The position numbers and the translations under genes were made by a program. Of a stretch of 64,000 bases of DNA, positions 53,979-63,719 are shown piece by piece. Where the stretch lies: positions 171,188 to 235,187 of the forward strand of contig NZ_FMWD01000007.1 in NCBI RefSeq assembly GCF_900102855.1. Direction: 5' to 3'. This DNA is from Thiohalomonas denitrificans (lineage in GTDB: Bacteria > Pseudomonadota > Gammaproteobacteria > Thiohalomonadales > Thiohalomonadaceae). Every line of letters begins with the position of its first letter. Positions within the stretch are counted from its first letter, which is position 1. Under the pieces are notes generated by a model that was given only the letters and a program-made list of their open reading frames with translations, was not told where the DNA came from and did not search any database.

Positions 53979-54308
53979 TCAATGGCGTTTGGCGATAAGG
54001 TCATCGACCCAGCTGAGGGCCGCGGCCACGTTGGGAAAACCAATCGTGCTGGTGACGAGAATGATGGCATGCCGCACCTCGTCCGGAGTGGCCCCGGACT
54101 CCAGCGCGCGCCGGGCATGGCTATGGACAGCACCTTCAGAGCGCAAGGCTGCAGCGGCACTCAACTGCACCAGGTGCGCCACCTTGTCATCCAGCGGACC
54201 CGCCTTGCGCACCGCAGCTCCCAACTCCTCGACGGCTTCGATGAAGCCGGGGTGACGCTCCTGTATCGATCGATGCCAACCGGGCTTCGGGGCTTGCTCG
54301 GACATCAT
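53979..54308 (-). CDS. carboxymuconolactone decarboxylase-family protein
   Basis: A 109-aa alpha-helical CMD/AhpD-family protein. The core LDDKVAHLVQLSAAAALRSEGAVHSHARRALESGATPDEVRHAI follows the family pattern, including the conserved His in HSH. AhpD-type peroxidase members have a CxxC motif in this place; here the residues are SEGA, with no cysteine, so a thiol redox role is unlikely. The real substrate is not known. It converges on folD with a 44-nt gap. Confidence 0.85.
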   Translation of the reverse strand: MMSEQAPKPGWHRSIQERHPGFIEAVEELGAAVRKAGPLDDKVAHLVQLSAAAALRSEGAVHSHARRALESGATPDEVRHAIILVTSTIGFPNVAAALSWVDDLIAKRH

Positions 54309-54777
54309 GACCTCCGGACGAATAAGGGATTTCAGTCTTCATATTAGCCGCCCTTCCCCACCTCGACCGAACTCGTTACTGCTTCCGGAAGCAGTGGCAG
54401 GAACCGCGTTCCGGGCCATTGGCCCAATGGCAGGGCCGTTTACGCCTCCTGATTAATGAACCATTGAATTTCGAACCACGGGGTACACGGGGCACACGGG
54501 GAAAAAGCCGACCAACTTGTTGTACTCGGTGGTTACCCGTTCATTGACTCGGGCGTGTACAGCAGGGGGTACGGCTCGCAATGACGTCCGCGTTCTCTCG
54601 AGTCGCTTGGTGGATGCGCTTTCGCTTATCCACCCTACCAGGTGATTACTCTGAACCACGGGGAACACGGGGCGCACGGTACAACCTGTTTTACCCCGTG
54701 GTCCCCGTGTACCCCGTGGTTACCAGCTCTTCATTGATTCGGGCCTGCCCAGCAGGGGGTCCGGCTGGCCATGCATT
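54309..54777. repeat. repeat-rich intergenic DNA between the CMD gene and cysS
   Basis: No gene is visible. The stretch holds CACGGGG-type variants of the ACCACAGAGAACACAGAG family at 54475-54501 and 54655-54679, with an inverted copy at 54696-54720. Two copies of a TCATTGA...GGGTACGGCTCGCAATGAC module lie at 54541-54586 and 54731-54770. These same modules return at 56.6 and 60.0 kb. Confidence 0.8.
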
Positions 54778-56187
54778 TTACTCCCGGCGCCAGGTGGTCC
54801 CCCCGGGCGAATCTTCGAGCACAATCCCTTGCGCCTGGAGTTCATCGCGAATGCGATCGGCGGTGGCAAAGTCCCGGTTCTGGCGCGCCAGGATGCGCTC
54901 CTCGATGAGCTTGTCGATCTCCTCATCCGAGGGCCCGCCGGCTGCGGCACCGCCCTGGAGAAACGCCTGCGGGTCCCGCTGCAAGAGTCCGAGCAGACCC
55001 GCCAGGGACTTGAGCAGCGCACCGTACCGACCGGCCCGCTCCGGCTCCGAATCACGGCAACGGTTCATCTCGTGGGCCAGTTCGAACAGCACCGCCAGCG
55101 CCTCTGAGGTCCCGAAATCATCATCCATGGCCGCATAGAAGCGTTCGGCATGGCCATCCGGTTCCCCCGCTTCCAAGGGTGGCAAATCGAGCCCCTTCAG
55201 TGCGTTGTAGAGCGTGGTGAGCGCAGCCTTGGCACTCTCCAGATGCTGGTCCGAATAATTGAGAGGACTGCGGTAGTGGCTGGTGAGGATGAAATAGCGC
55301 ACCACCTCCGGGTCGTACTGCTTGAGCACTTCGCGGATGGTAAAGAAATTGCCCAGGGACTTGGACATCTTCTCGTCATCGATGCGCACAAACCCGTTGT
55401 GTAGCCAGTAATTCACGAATTTACAGCCGCAGGCGCCCTCGGACTGGGCTATCTCGTTTTCGTGGTGGGGAAATTGCAGATCCAGTCCGCCGCCATGGAT
55501 GTCGAAATGTTCACCCAGGCTATGGGTCGACATGGCCGAACACTCGATGTGCCAACCCGGCCGGCCCTTGCCCCAGGGCGAATTCCAGGCCGGCTCGTCC
55601 GGTTTGGCGGCCTTCCAGAGCACAAAATCGAGCGGGTCCCGCTTCGCCTCCCCGACCTCCACGCGTGATCCGGCACGCAGATCATCGGGGTTCTTTCCCG
55701 ACAGCCGGCCGTATCCCTCGAAACTGGAGACGTCGTAGTAGACATCGCCGTTATCCGCCGGGTAGGCATGATCCTTTTCGATCAGCGTCCCGATCATGTC
55801 GATGATCTGGGACATGTAGAGGGTGGCACGCGGCTCCTCATCGGGTTCTTCGACCCCGAGCGCCTTCGCGTCCTCGTGCATGAACCCGATGAAGCGTTCG
55901 GTCAGCGCACTGATATCCTCGCCGTTTTCATTGGCCCGGGCGATGATCTTGTCGTCGATGTCGGTGATGTTGCGTACGTAGGTCACCTGCTCTTCACCAT
56001 AAAGGTGCCGGAGATAGCGGTTAATCACATCGAACACCACCAGCACGCGGGCGTGTCCGATATGGCAGTAGTCATACACCGTCATGCCGCAGACGTACAT
56101 TCTCACCCGCTCGGGGTCGATGGGAACGAACAGCTCCTTCTTGCGGGTGAGATTGTTGTGGACCTTGAGTTCGTGCTGATACGCCAT
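54778..56187 (-). CDS. cysS: cysteinyl-tRNA synthetase
   Basis: CysS charges tRNA-Cys. The 469-aa class I synthetase has the zinc-binding Cys33 in YVCGMTVYD, the HIGH motif at 42-45, further zinc ligands in WHIECSAMS and [10 protein letters not shown], and KMSKS near residue 270. The start ATG is at 56187. Repeat clusters lie on both sides of the gene. The last ten or so residues include a GGTTWRRE end typical of CysS. Confidence 0.98.
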   Translation of the reverse strand: MAYQHELKVHNNLTRKKELFVPIDPERVRMYVCGMTVYDYCHIGHARVLVVFDVINRYLRHLYGEEQVTYVRNITDIDDKIIARANENGEDISALTERFIGFMHEDAKALGVEEPDEEPRATLYMSQIIDMIGTLIEKDHAYPADNGDVYYDVSSFEGYGRLSGKNPDDLRAGSRVEVGEAKRDPLDFVLWKAAKPDEPAWNSPWGKGRPGWHIECSAMSTHSLGEHFDIHGGGLDLQFPHHENEIAQSEGACGCKFVNYWLHNGFVRIDDEKMSKSLGNFFTIREVLKQYDPEVVRYFILTSHYRSPLNYSDQHLESAKAALTTLYNALKGLDLPPLEAGEPDGHAERFYAAMDDDFGTSEALAVLFELAHEMNRCRDSEPERAGRYGALLKSLAGLLGLLQRDPQAFLQGGAAAGGPSDEEIDKLIEERILARQNRDFATADRIRDELQAQGIVLEDSPGGTTWRRE

Positions 56188-56822
56188 TATTGATTCCTGA
56201 TGGGTTGACTACCGACTACACCTACACACACCGCTTCCCCACACGCCGGTCCGGTGCAAACCGGGCACGAAACGGATTTTCGGGTGACTCCGGGCATAGC
56301 CGCGAATGGTAGCCGAATCAAGGAATCATCACCAATAGCGGCCTGACGCCCGCGGGGGCGCGTCCTCCTGCTTGAGCTCCTCGGCGAATCTCTGCACACT
56401 CCTGCCTCTGCGGTGCACATGTGTGTTTTTAGCGCCTGGTGCTTACGAGGAGCCCCGCGACGAAGTAATCTCCTGCTCCCAACCCCAGGATTGCCGCGTC
56501 GCCGGGGCTCCTCCTGAAGAACTTGCCCCCGTGTCATTACGAGGAGCCTAAGCGACGAAGTAATCTCCTGCTCCCAATACCCTAGATTGCCGCATCGCTG
56601 GGGCTCCTCGCAATGACGGCTAAGAATTCGTCATTGATTCGGAGCCGCGCAGCGGCGGGTACGGCTCGCAATCGATGGACATTCACCACTGTTCGGGGTC
56701 ACGGAGCGGCGGGTGGAGCTCGCTTAAAAGCTTGCGGTTAGCCAGACTCCCGAAAGCCGCCTTTATCCCGCTCCCCGCAGCCGATATGATGGGCGTTTTC
56801 GTTCACAGCGAGGATGGCTTCA
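56188..56822. repeat. repeat-rich intergenic DNA upstream of cysS
   Basis: Two units of a palindromic 'ACGAGGAGCC...GACGAAGTAATCTC...GATTGCCGCGTCGC...GGGGCTCCTC' sequence lie at about 56436-56515 and 56532-56626. A TCATTGATTCGG...GGTACGGCTCGCAAT module follows at 56631-56673. The first 250 bases should hold the cysS promoter; no gene is seen. Confidence 0.8.
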
Positions 56823-57404
56823 ATGAAGCGACTGCTAACCGGTTTACTGCTATGCGCCTTCCTGTCCACAGCCAGCGCGGCTGCCGATACCCAGTCACGG
56901 GTCGAGATGGAGACCAGCAAGGGGAAAATCGTACTGGAGCTGTATCCCGAAAAGGCACCCGAAACAGTGGAAAACTTCCTGCGCTATGCGGAAGACGGCT
57001 TTTTTGACGGCACCATCTTTCATCGGGTGATTCAGGGCTTCATGATCCAGGGTGGTGGCTTCACCCCCGATATGCAGCGCAAGCCAACCCGAGCGCCCGT
57101 GGTCAACGAAGCCGACAACGGTTTGAGCAACGAGACCGGTACCATCGCCATGGCCCGCACCAGCGATCCCCATTCAGCCACCTCACAGTTTTTCATCAAC
57201 GTGTCCGACAATCGTCCCCTGGATTTCACCGGCCGTACGCCGCGAGGCTGGGGCTACACCGTATTCGGACGTGTGGTCGAGGGCATGGATGTGGTCAAAC
57301 AGATCGAAAACAGCGCCACAACCATTCGTAACGGTCACCGCGATGTACCTGAAGACAACGTCATCATCGAAAAAGTCAGCCGCATCAACCATGCAAGCCA
57401 ATAA
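56823..57404 (+). CDS. ppiA: periplasmic cyclophilin-type peptidyl-prolyl isomerase
   Basis: A 193-aa cyclophilin that speeds prolyl isomerisation in exported proteins. A signal peptide (MKRLLTGLLLCAFLSTASAA) precedes the domain. The active-site Arg and Phe are in [18 protein letters not shown], with ATSQFFINVSDN and the usual EGMDVVKQIE near the end. I start at 56823, 9 nt downstream of an alternative ATG at 56814; the GCGAGG ribosome site fits the former. It lies next to a paralogue without a signal peptide. Confidence 0.94.
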   Translation: MKRLLTGLLLCAFLSTASAAADTQSRVEMETSKGKIVLELYPEKAPETVENFLRYAEDGFFDGTIFHRVIQGFMIQGGGFTPDMQRKPTRAPVVNEADNGLSNETGTIAMARTSDPHSATSQFFINVSDNRPLDFTGRTPRGWGYTVFGRVVEGMDVVKQIENSATTIRNGHRDVPEDNVIIEKVSRINHASQ

Positions 57405-57506
57405 GTAAAACCTTTCGCAAACGAACTCACTGCAAAGCCGCCGGAAATTTGGAATTCAGTCGTAGCGGCGCAGCGGTGAACTGCGGACAACCGAGGAATC
57501 GAAAAC

Positions 57507-58007
57507 GTGATCAAAATGCACACCAATTTCGGCACCATTACGCTTCAGCTCAATGCGGAAAAGGCGCCGATCACCACCGAAAACTTCCTGCGATACACCC
57601 GGGAGGGCTTCTACGACGGCACCATTTTTCACCGGGTCATCGAGGGCTTCATGATCCAGGGTGGCGGAATGGAGCCGGGCATGAGGGAAAAGAAGACCCA
57701 CGAGCCGATCCAGAACGAAGCGGATAATGGTCTGCCCAACCAACGCGGCACCATCGCCATGGCTCGCACCATGGATCCCCACTCGGCAACGGCCCAGTTC
57801 TTCATCAACCTCAAGGACAATACCTTCCTCAACCACAGCGCACCCTCCGCACAGGGCTGGGGTTACTGCGTTTTCGGTGAGGTGGTCGACGGCATGGATG
57901 TAGTCGATAAAATCAAAGAGGTCCCAACCGGCAACAAGGGGCACCACCAGGATGTGCCGGTCGACGATGTGATCATCGAAAAAGTGGAAGAAGTCGCTGA
58001 CGCCTGA
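57507..58007 (+). CDS. ppiB: cytoplasmic cyclophilin-type peptidyl-prolyl isomerase
   Basis: A 166-aa cyclophilin with no signal peptide. Active-site motifs [20 protein letters not shown] and [12 protein letters not shown] are intact. The start is the GTG at 57507 with CGAGGA 9 nt upstream; an ATG at 57516 is possible. lpxH starts within its stop codon (TGATG). The paralogue ppiA lies just upstream and shares about half of its residues, consistent with a local duplication. Confidence 0.95.
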   Translation: MIKMHTNFGTITLQLNAEKAPITTENFLRYTREGFYDGTIFHRVIEGFMIQGGGMEPGMREKKTHEPIQNEADNGLPNQRGTIAMARTMDPHSATAQFFINLKDNTFLNHSAPSAQGWGYCVFGEVVDGMDVVDKIKEVPTGNKGHHQDVPVDDVIIEKVEEVADA

Positions 58008-58729
58008 TGGCATCGACGCTCTTCATTTCCGACCTGCACCTGAGCGAGGAGCGGCCCGAAACCCTCGGGCTGTTCTCGCGGTTTCTGCAGGAGCGGGCCC
58101 GGGAGGCGAGTACGCTGTATATCCTGGGTGACCTGTTCGAGGTGTGGCTGGGTGATGACCTGCTCCCGCCCGGCTGCGCACAGGTGCTGGCGGAGCTGAA
58201 GCAACTCACCGACGCCGGAACCACGGTGCGGGTGATGCCCGGCAATCGGGATTTCCTGCTCGGGGAGGGTTTTGAACAGGCCACCGGTTGCGAATTGCTG
58301 CAAGAACCGACCCGGCAGAAGATTGCCGGCACCCCGACACTGCTCCTGCACGGAGACACGCTCTGCACCGACGATGTTGCCTATCAAACGATGCGGCACA
58401 CGCTGCGCGATCCGGCCTGGATCCGCGACTTCCTCAACAGGACTCCGGAAGAACGTATCGCAGTGGCACGACAGTTACGGGAAAAAAGCCGGGAGGCAAC
58501 CGGTACCAAAGAGTGCGCCATCATGGACGTCAATGCCGAGGCGGTTTCCGCGGCCTTCCGCGAGCATAGGGTCGAGCGCCTCATTCACGGCCACACCCAC
58601 CGGCCCGCACGACATGAAAGCGAGTTCGACGGAACCCCGGTCGAGCGCTTCGTGCTCGGCGACTGGAGCGATCACGCCGAGATCCTCACCTGTGACGAAA
58701 ACGGCTGCCAATTGGAGCGGTTCGCCTGA
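58007..58729 (+). CDS. lpxH: UDP-2,3-diacylglucosamine hydrolase
   Basis: LpxH cleaves UDP-2,3-diacylglucosamine to lipid X in lipid A synthesis. The 240-aa metallophosphatase has ISDLHLSEERPE (residues 6-17), ILGDLFEVWLGDD, a GNRDFLLG motif, HGDTLCTDDVAYQ and the C-terminal GHTHRPARH. The ATG overlaps the ppiB stop by 1 nt. The ppiB-lpxH pair is common in gammaproteobacteria. The product shows the host makes standard lipid A. Confidence 0.97.
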   Translation: MASTLFISDLHLSEERPETLGLFSRFLQERAREASTLYILGDLFEVWLGDDLLPPGCAQVLAELKQLTDAGTTVRVMPGNRDFLLGEGFEQATGCELLQEPTRQKIAGTPTLLLHGDTLCTDDVAYQTMRHTLRDPAWIRDFLNRTPEERIAVARQLREKSREATGTKECAIMDVNAEAVSAAFREHRVERLIHGHTHRPARHESEFDGTPVERFVLGDWSDHAEILTCDENGCQLERFA

Positions 58730-58817
58730 TGCGACGCTGGATCTTCAACGGCAAAGGAACTCGTAGCGGAAAAGGAGTTTCGAGTGCACCTATCGTAAGG
58801 TGCTCCTCACGCAAGAT

Positions 58818-59618
58818 TCACCCGGAGCCCTCCAGATAGGCAAGCTCTGCTTCGGAAAAGCCCGCCTGGCGGCGCGCCTCCCGGTGAAAGGGACCCTGCA
58901 ATGGGCTTTTCATATACTCGTCGATCAATGCCCGGAAGGTCGATTCCGGCTCCAGGTCCCGGTCCGCACAGAGGAAACGGAACCAGTGATCGCCGATGGC
59001 CACATGGCCGATTTCATCGCGCAGGATAATGTCCAGCAGCGCCGCACCCTCGGCATCCCCCGCCTCCAGCAACCGGGCCTTGATACCCGGAGTGACATCC
59101 AGCCCCCGGGCTTCCAGACAACGGGGGACAAGCGCCATGCGAATCAGAGGATCATGGGCAGTCTTCCCGGCCATCTCCCACAGCCCGTTGTGACCGGGGA
59201 AATCTCCATAGACATGCCCCAAGCCACGTAAATGATCGCGTAGCAGGGTGAAGTGATACGCCTCCTCGCCGGCCACCCGAACCCAGTCGTCATAGAACGC
59301 CCGGGGCATGCCCCGAAAGCGGTAGGCCGCATCCCAGGCGAGATTGATGGCATTGAATTCGATGTGGGCCAGGGCGTGGAAAAGGACCGCCCTGCCCTCG
59401 GGCGTTGTGGGCCGGCGTTTGGGCAGGTCGCGGGGCGAAACCAGCTTCAGGGCCAAAGGCCGGCCCGGCTGTCCAACGGGCTCGGGTACGCTCTTCTCAT
59501 CCCCGGCCAATTCACCCGCCCGCCATGCCTCGACTGCCGCTTGGGTGCAGGCAACTTTTTCATCGGCCTCGCAGGCATCAAGGCAGGCCTTTGCCGCGGT
59601 GAACAGTGTCTCACTCAT
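58818..59618 (-). CDS. DUF455-family ferritin-like protein
   Basis: A 266-aa protein of the DUF455 (PF04305) family, a ferritin-like helical bundle. Iron-binding-type carboxylates and histidines are visible: HALAHIEFNAINLAWD, GEEAYHFTLL, and RDEIGHVAIGDHWF, fitting two ExxH-style motifs of a di-iron site. Related tRNA hydroxylases (MiaE) share this pattern, but the family's own function is unknown. Convergent with lpxH, with 88 nt between stops. Confidence 0.88.
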   Translation of the reverse strand: MSETLFTAAKACLDACEADEKVACTQAAVEAWRAGELAGDEKSVPEPVGQPGRPLALKLVSPRDLPKRRPTTPEGRAVLFHALAHIEFNAINLAWDAAYRFRGMPRAFYDDWVRVAGEEAYHFTLLRDHLRGLGHVYGDFPGHNGLWEMAGKTAHDPLIRMALVPRCLEARGLDVTPGIKARLLEAGDAEGAALLDIILRDEIGHVAIGDHWFRFLCADRDLEPESTFRALIDEYMKSPLQGPFHREARRQAGFSEAELAYLEGSG

Positions 59619-60121
59619 AAGGTGGAGTCTACCAAGAACGCTGGAACGCTACAGGGCGGTCATGGCCGTCAAAGGGCACCGCCTATTTTGAAACGAGCAC
59701 CACCTGCTCCGTGGCCCCTTGTCCCTGCTGTCATTACGAGCCGTACCCGTCGCTGCGCGCCGCCGAACCAGTGACGAACTTCCCTCTTGTCATAGCGAAG
59801 AGCCTCAGCGACGAAGCTATCTCGAAGTGCCAAGTACCAGATTGCCGCGTCGCCGGGGCTCCTCCTGAAGAACTTGCCCCCGCTGTCATTACGAGGAGCC
59901 CAAGCGACGAAGTAATCTCTACTGCCAACCCCGGGATTGCCGCGTCGCTGAGGCTCCTCGCAATGACAGCTAAACGTTAGTCACTGATTCGGAGCTGCGA
60001 ACCAGGGGGTACGGCTCGCAATGACGTAGAAGTGTCCTTATATCGCTCGCTTCAAAGTATGCGGTTGCCCTGTGGCCGTCGGCAGGCGCCAAGTGACGGG
60101 CACGGCCCGCCAAGCGGGAGT
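59619..60121. repeat. repeat-rich intergenic DNA (second copy of the cysS-side units)
   Basis: Two units of the AGGAGCC...GGGGCTCCTC palindrome lie at about 59785-59870 and 59884-59966. Between them is the CCTGAAGAACTTGCCCC linker also found near 56511. A TCACTGATTCGG...GGTACGGCTCGCAATGAC module is at 59981-60026. The arrangement repeats that at 56.4-56.7 kb. No gene is seen. Confidence 0.85.
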
Positions 60122-61363
60122 TCAGACCTTCAGACCAAGTACCAGGTCCATGACATTGGTTCCGGTAGGACCGGTATGGATGAGGTCACCGCTGGCCTCG
60201 AGGAAGGACCCCGAATCGGCGCGTCGGAGGGCTTCGTCGGGGTCGAACCCCTCCTCCTGACCACGCTGCACGGTGCCGCCATCGACCAGGGCGCCAGCAT
60301 CATTGGTGGGACCATCCGTTCCGTCGGTTCCGGCCGCGAGCAGAAAAACGTCATTCCGACCGGCAAGTTCGGTGGCCGCGGCCAACGCCAGTGCCTGATT
60401 GCGGCCGCCGCGGCCCGGATCATCGGGAAGTTCGACCGTGCTTTCGCCCCCCCAGATATAGAGCCCCGGTTCGGCCCCGGTCAACTGTTTGCCGAAACGG
60501 CGGCCCATCTCCAGGGCATCGCCCGTAAATACCCGCTCATCCACCCGGCTTTCCAATCCTGCACGTGCTGCCTCGGCCGCGGCCGCTTCGCAGGCGTTGC
60601 GATTACCAATCAACACCCGGGTTTCCAGGGGGGCGAAACAGGGGTCGGCGGGATTCGGTGCCTTGGGCACCCGACCAAGGAGCTCTTCCAGCCAACCGGG
60701 AATCTCGAAATCGATTTCGAGTGCCTCGGGCGGATGTGGTACCAGCAGCCCCGAACCGATAACCATCGGATCATCGCCGGGAACATCCGACATCATCAGG
60801 TTGCGGGTATGGCGTACGGCCAGATAGCGGGCAAGCCGTCCCGCTTTGATACAGGAGAGCCCTTTCCGGACTCGATTCACGGCTTCAATATCCTTGCCGG
60901 ATCCCAGGAGCCATCCCGTGGCACGCTCAAGCTCCGCCAGTCCCACACCTTCCGGAAGCACTTCGACTAAAGCGGACGTGCCACCCGAAACAAAAAACAG
61001 CAACTCCGAACGTCGGGGAACTTCGGCGAGGAACTCCAGCAAGCGTCTCCCGGCACGGAGACTGGCTTCATCGGGGACGGGATGACCTGCGCTCAAACAC
61101 TCCACCCGGGGATCGTCGCAGGCGGCACCCAAATGGTCATGTTTCGTAATGACCAGCCCCTTTTGGAACCGATCGTCCAAGGCATCGGCGGCGCCTTTCA
61201 TCATTCGCTCCGCAGCCTTGCCGATCGCGACCACCACACAGGCAGCTGCCGGTGGCGCCTTCTCCAGGTAATCGCGTACCACGCGGTCACCCGCTACCGC
61301 ATCGATAGTGGTCCGGTAGACAGCGAGCAGCCGTTGGCGCTGTTCACTCCCGAAGTCGTCCAT
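60122..61363 (-). CDS. glycerate 2-kinase (MOFRL family)
   Basis: A 413-aa glycerate kinase of the DUF4147/MOFRL class, which phosphorylates D-glycerate to 2-phosphoglycerate. The N-terminal ADP-binding domain has AIGKAAERMMKGA near 48-60 and the FFVSGGTSALVE glycine-rich loop near 134-146. The MOFRL tail holds WGGESTVELPDDPGRGGRNQALALA and AGTDGTDGPTNDAGAL. The gene names gckA, garK or ttuD are used for members; the substrate could be glycerate from glyoxylate or tartronate metabolism. Downstream lies the repeat cluster. Confidence 0.93.
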   Translation of the reverse strand: MDDFGSEQRQRLLAVYRTTIDAVAGDRVVRDYLEKAPPAAACVVVAIGKAAERMMKGAADALDDRFQKGLVITKHDHLGAACDDPRVECLSAGHPVPDEASLRAGRRLLEFLAEVPRRSELLFFVSGGTSALVEVLPEGVGLAELERATGWLLGSGKDIEAVNRVRKGLSCIKAGRLARYLAVRHTRNLMMSDVPGDDPMVIGSGLLVPHPPEALEIDFEIPGWLEELLGRVPKAPNPADPCFAPLETRVLIGNRNACEAAAAEAARAGLESRVDERVFTGDALEMGRRFGKQLTGAEPGLYIWGGESTVELPDDPGRGGRNQALALAAATELAGRNDVFLLAAGTDGTDGPTNDAGALVDGGTVQRGQEEGFDPDEALRRADSGSFLEASGDLIHTGPTGTNVMDLVLGLKV

Positions 61364-61375
61364 GAAGTTTGCCGC

Positions 61376-62002
61376 TCAGTGGGGTTTTACGAATCTACAA
61401 TAGCTGAACTTCTGTATCTTGCCCGCCGGCGTCCGGTGCTCTTCTGTTCGGTGCTCCAGAAGCTGAAAACCCTGCCCAAGCTCGGTCGCCAGGGTATCAG
61501 GAGCGTAGCGCACCACCTCCAGCCCACTGCAGCGCTCGGGACCATCGGGAGCAAATGCCGCAATGATCACCTGTCCCCCGGGGCGGACGGCCCGTCCGAG
61601 GACGCTGCGATAAGCCTCACGATCGGCTGGCTCGGTCAGAAAATGGAAAACGGCGCGGTCGTGCCAAACGGAGAAGCGGCGTGGCGGCACGAAACAAGTG
61701 ACATCCTGCTCGAACCACGACACCCGGGTCTGCAGATCGCCGAGACGCCGCTGGCTGGAGCGCAGCGCTTCACCAGCCACATCCAGTACCGAAAGGTCCT
61801 CATAACCGTTCAAGAGCAGGATATCGACAAGCCGCGAGGCGCCGCCGCCGACATCGATGATCGGTTCATCGCACCCGAGGCCCGTCGCCGCGATCAATTC
61901 CAGAGAAAGCCGCGGGTCGGGCTGGAACCAACTGACCTCCCGATCCGATTTGGAACGATAGACCTCCTCCCAATGCGCCTTGCGGTCAAAGCCTTCGTCC
62001 AT
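61376..62002 (-). CDS. class I SAM-dependent methyltransferase
   Basis: A 208-aa methyltransferase. Motif I is PIIDVGGGASRLVDILL (about 47-63), followed by LSVLDVAGEAL and FSVWHDRAVFHFLTEPADREAYRSVLGRAVRPGGQVIIAAFAPDGPERCSGL, the general Methyltransf_25/thiopurine-type layout. The target is unknown. The start at 62002 (MDEGFDRKAHWEE) is preferred over 62035. It lies 12 nt upstream of the glycerate kinase gene in the same direction; a shared transcript is likely. Confidence 0.88.
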   Translation of the reverse strand: MDEGFDRKAHWEEVYRSKSDREVSWFQPDPRLSLELIAATGLGCDEPIIDVGGGASRLVDILLLNGYEDLSVLDVAGEALRSSQRRLGDLQTRVSWFEQDVTCFVPPRRFSVWHDRAVFHFLTEPADREAYRSVLGRAVRPGGQVIIAAFAPDGPERCSGLEVVRYAPDTLATELGQGFQLLEHRTEEHRTPAGKIQKFSYCRFVKPH

Positions 62003-62120
62003 TGCGTCCCCTCTCTTTCCCCACGGGAATGCCAACGATCACATGAACAGCGGGTTGCGCCAAGCAGAAATGCAAAAAATTCATAACTGTTCACTCCCCC
62101 GTCATTCCCCGTCCTCCCCC

Positions 62121-62195
62121 GTCATTCCCGCGTAGGCGGGAATCCAGAGAACAGCAACATGGCTCAAAATGGATCCCCGCCTGAGCGGGGATGAC
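62121..62195. repeat. inverted repeat of the 'GTCATTCCCGC...GCGGGGATGAC' type
   Basis: GTCATTCCCGCGTAGGCGGGAATCCA at 62121-62146 faces TGGATCCCCGCCTGAGCGGGGATGAC at 62170-62195. This dispersed repeat type is widespread in proteobacteria. It fills most of the gap between metZ and the methyltransferase gene and may serve as a transcription end for metZ. Confidence 0.85.
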
Positions 62196-62233
62196 GAATC
62201 TCCTATCGGCCATGCGTCTGTTGCAACTTTTTC

Positions 62234-63424
62234 CTAACCCCTGGCCGTTTCCAGCCCCCGCGCCAAGTCCGCCTGAATATCCGTAACATCTTCCAGACCG
62301 ACCGAAATCCGGATCAGATCCTCGTTGATTCCGGCAGACTCACGCTGCTCGGCGCTGAGCCGGCCATGGGTCGTGGTAGCCGGATGGGTGATGGTCGTTT
62401 TGGTATCACCGAGATTGGCGGTAATCGACAGCATCCGGGTACTGTCGATGATCCGCCAGGCCGCCTCACGTCCGCCGGCCACTTCGAAGGCGACAATGCC
62501 GCCAAACGCCTTCTGTTGTCGTGCCGCAAGGGCATGCTGGGGATGATCGACCAACCCGGGATAATGGACACGGGCAACCGCCGGTTGCTTCGCCAGCCAA
62601 CGCGCCAGCAAAAGGGCGTTTTCACTGTGGGCCTTCATCCGCAGGGAAAGCGTCTCCAGCCCCTTGAGAAACACCCAGGCATTAAACGGACTCATGGTAG
62701 GCCCCGCCGTGCGCAGAAAACCGAATACCGGCTCCATCAGCTCATCACTGCCCACCACCGCCCCGCCGATGCAGCGTCCCTGACCATCGATATATTTGGT
62801 CGCCGAGTGGATGACGATATCGGCGCCCATTTCGAGAGGGCGCTGCAGAGCGGGCGTACAGAAGCAGTTGTCCACCACCAGTCTACATTCGCTGGCGTGA
62901 GCAAGTGCTGCCAGCGCTTCAACATCGGCCACTTCGGTCAGGGGATTGGAAGGCGTCTCCAGGAACAACAGCCGGGTTTCGGGCCGGATCGCCTCCTGCC
63001 AGGCAGTGAGATCCGTCAGTGGCACATACGAGATGCCGATCCCGAACTTCTTCAGGTAATTCTCGAACAGACTGACTGTGGAGCCGAACAGGGCCGTGGA
63101 GGCAACGATATGATCACCCGACTTCAGCAGACCCATGCAGGTAGAGAGAATGGCCGACATTCCCGAGCCGGTGGCAACGCAGCGCTCCCCACCCTCCAGT
63201 GCCGCCAACCGTTCTTCGAAGGTTCGCACCGTAGGGTTCGTAAAGCGGGAATAAATGTTGCCGGACTCCTGGCCGGAAAAACGTGCCGCAGCCTGGGCCG
63301 CCGTATCAAAAGTGAAGCTGGAAGTGGCAAAGATCGCTTCGCTCTGCTCCCCTTCCAGAGTCCGCACCTGACCGGCACGCACCGCGCGGGTCTCAAAACC
63401 GTATTCATCCCAATCCGTCATGCT
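62234..63424 (-). CDS. metZ: O-succinylhomoserine sulfhydrylase
   Basis: MetZ forms homocysteine from O-succinylhomoserine and sulfide in methionine synthesis. The 396-aa PLP enzyme of the Cys/Met-metabolism family has YSRFTNPTV near 57, a GSGMSAI substrate-binding segment, and SATKYIDGQGRCIGG with the PLP Lys near 209. MetZ is often beside purF, as here. O-acetylhomoserine use (MetY-like) cannot be ruled out, but the length fits MetZ better. I start at 63424; the longer frame to 63457 runs into a repeat. Confidence 0.93.
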   Translation of the reverse strand, partial: SMTDWDEYGFETRAVRAGQVRTLEGEQSEAIFATSSFTFDTAAQAAARFSGQESGNIYSRFTNPTVRTFEERLAALEGGERCVATGSGMSAILSTCMGLLKSGDHIVASTALFGSTVSLFENYLKKFGIGISYVPLTDLTAWQEAIRPETRLLFLETPSNPLTEVADVEALAALAHASECRLVVDNCFCTPALQRPLEMGADIVIHSATKYIDGQGRCIGGAVVGSDELMEPVFGFLRTAGPTMSPFNAWVFLKGLETLSLRMKAHSENALLLARWLAKQPAVARVHYPGLVDHPQHALAARQQKAFGGIVAFEVAGGREAAWRIIDSTRMLSITANLGDTKTTITHPATTTHGRLSAEQRESAGINEDLIRISVGLEDVTDIQADLARGLETARG

Positions 63425-63443
63425 TCGACCCTTCGATTTATCG

Positions 63444-63540
63444 ACCACGGAGAACACAGAGGAAAAATACTACCTGTGACCAGTCCCTGCTCTGAACAAT
63501 ATACAGAAGCCAACCGAGCGCTCTCCGTGTTCTCTGTGGT
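63444..63540. repeat. inverted pair of the ACCACRGAGAACACAGAGG family
   Basis: A copy at 63444-63462 faces an inverted copy at 63521-63540, with a few mismatches. It lies in the purF-metZ gap. The family also appears at 18812, 36842 and 54475. Confidence 0.85.
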
Positions 63541-63573
63541 TATGTGGTTTTGCTGTTCTTGGCGGGCGGGCAC

Positions 63574-63608
63574 AAAAAAACCTGCTCAGCCGGTGTGCTA
63601 AAGCAGGT
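63574..63608 (-). terminator. terminator downstream of purF
   Basis: On the minus strand ACCTGCT...AGCAGGT is followed by seven T residues. It should end the purF transcript about 110 nt after the stop, so metZ probably has its own promoter in the remaining 150 bp. Confidence 0.85.
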
Positions 63609-63719
63609 CTTCTCGCGCCTCGCTTTAGCCGCATTTCTATAGCGCCCGCAAGCTGATGCTCAAATCGGCGCTTTTTGCAGATTAGGGAAGCGACCCGTAG
63701 GTGTCAACCCGGCAATGCC

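Noticed and set aside
54475-54720. Repeats considered as a CRISPR array
   Set aside because: Copies are few, irregularly spaced, in both orientations and imperfect; no cas genes are present.
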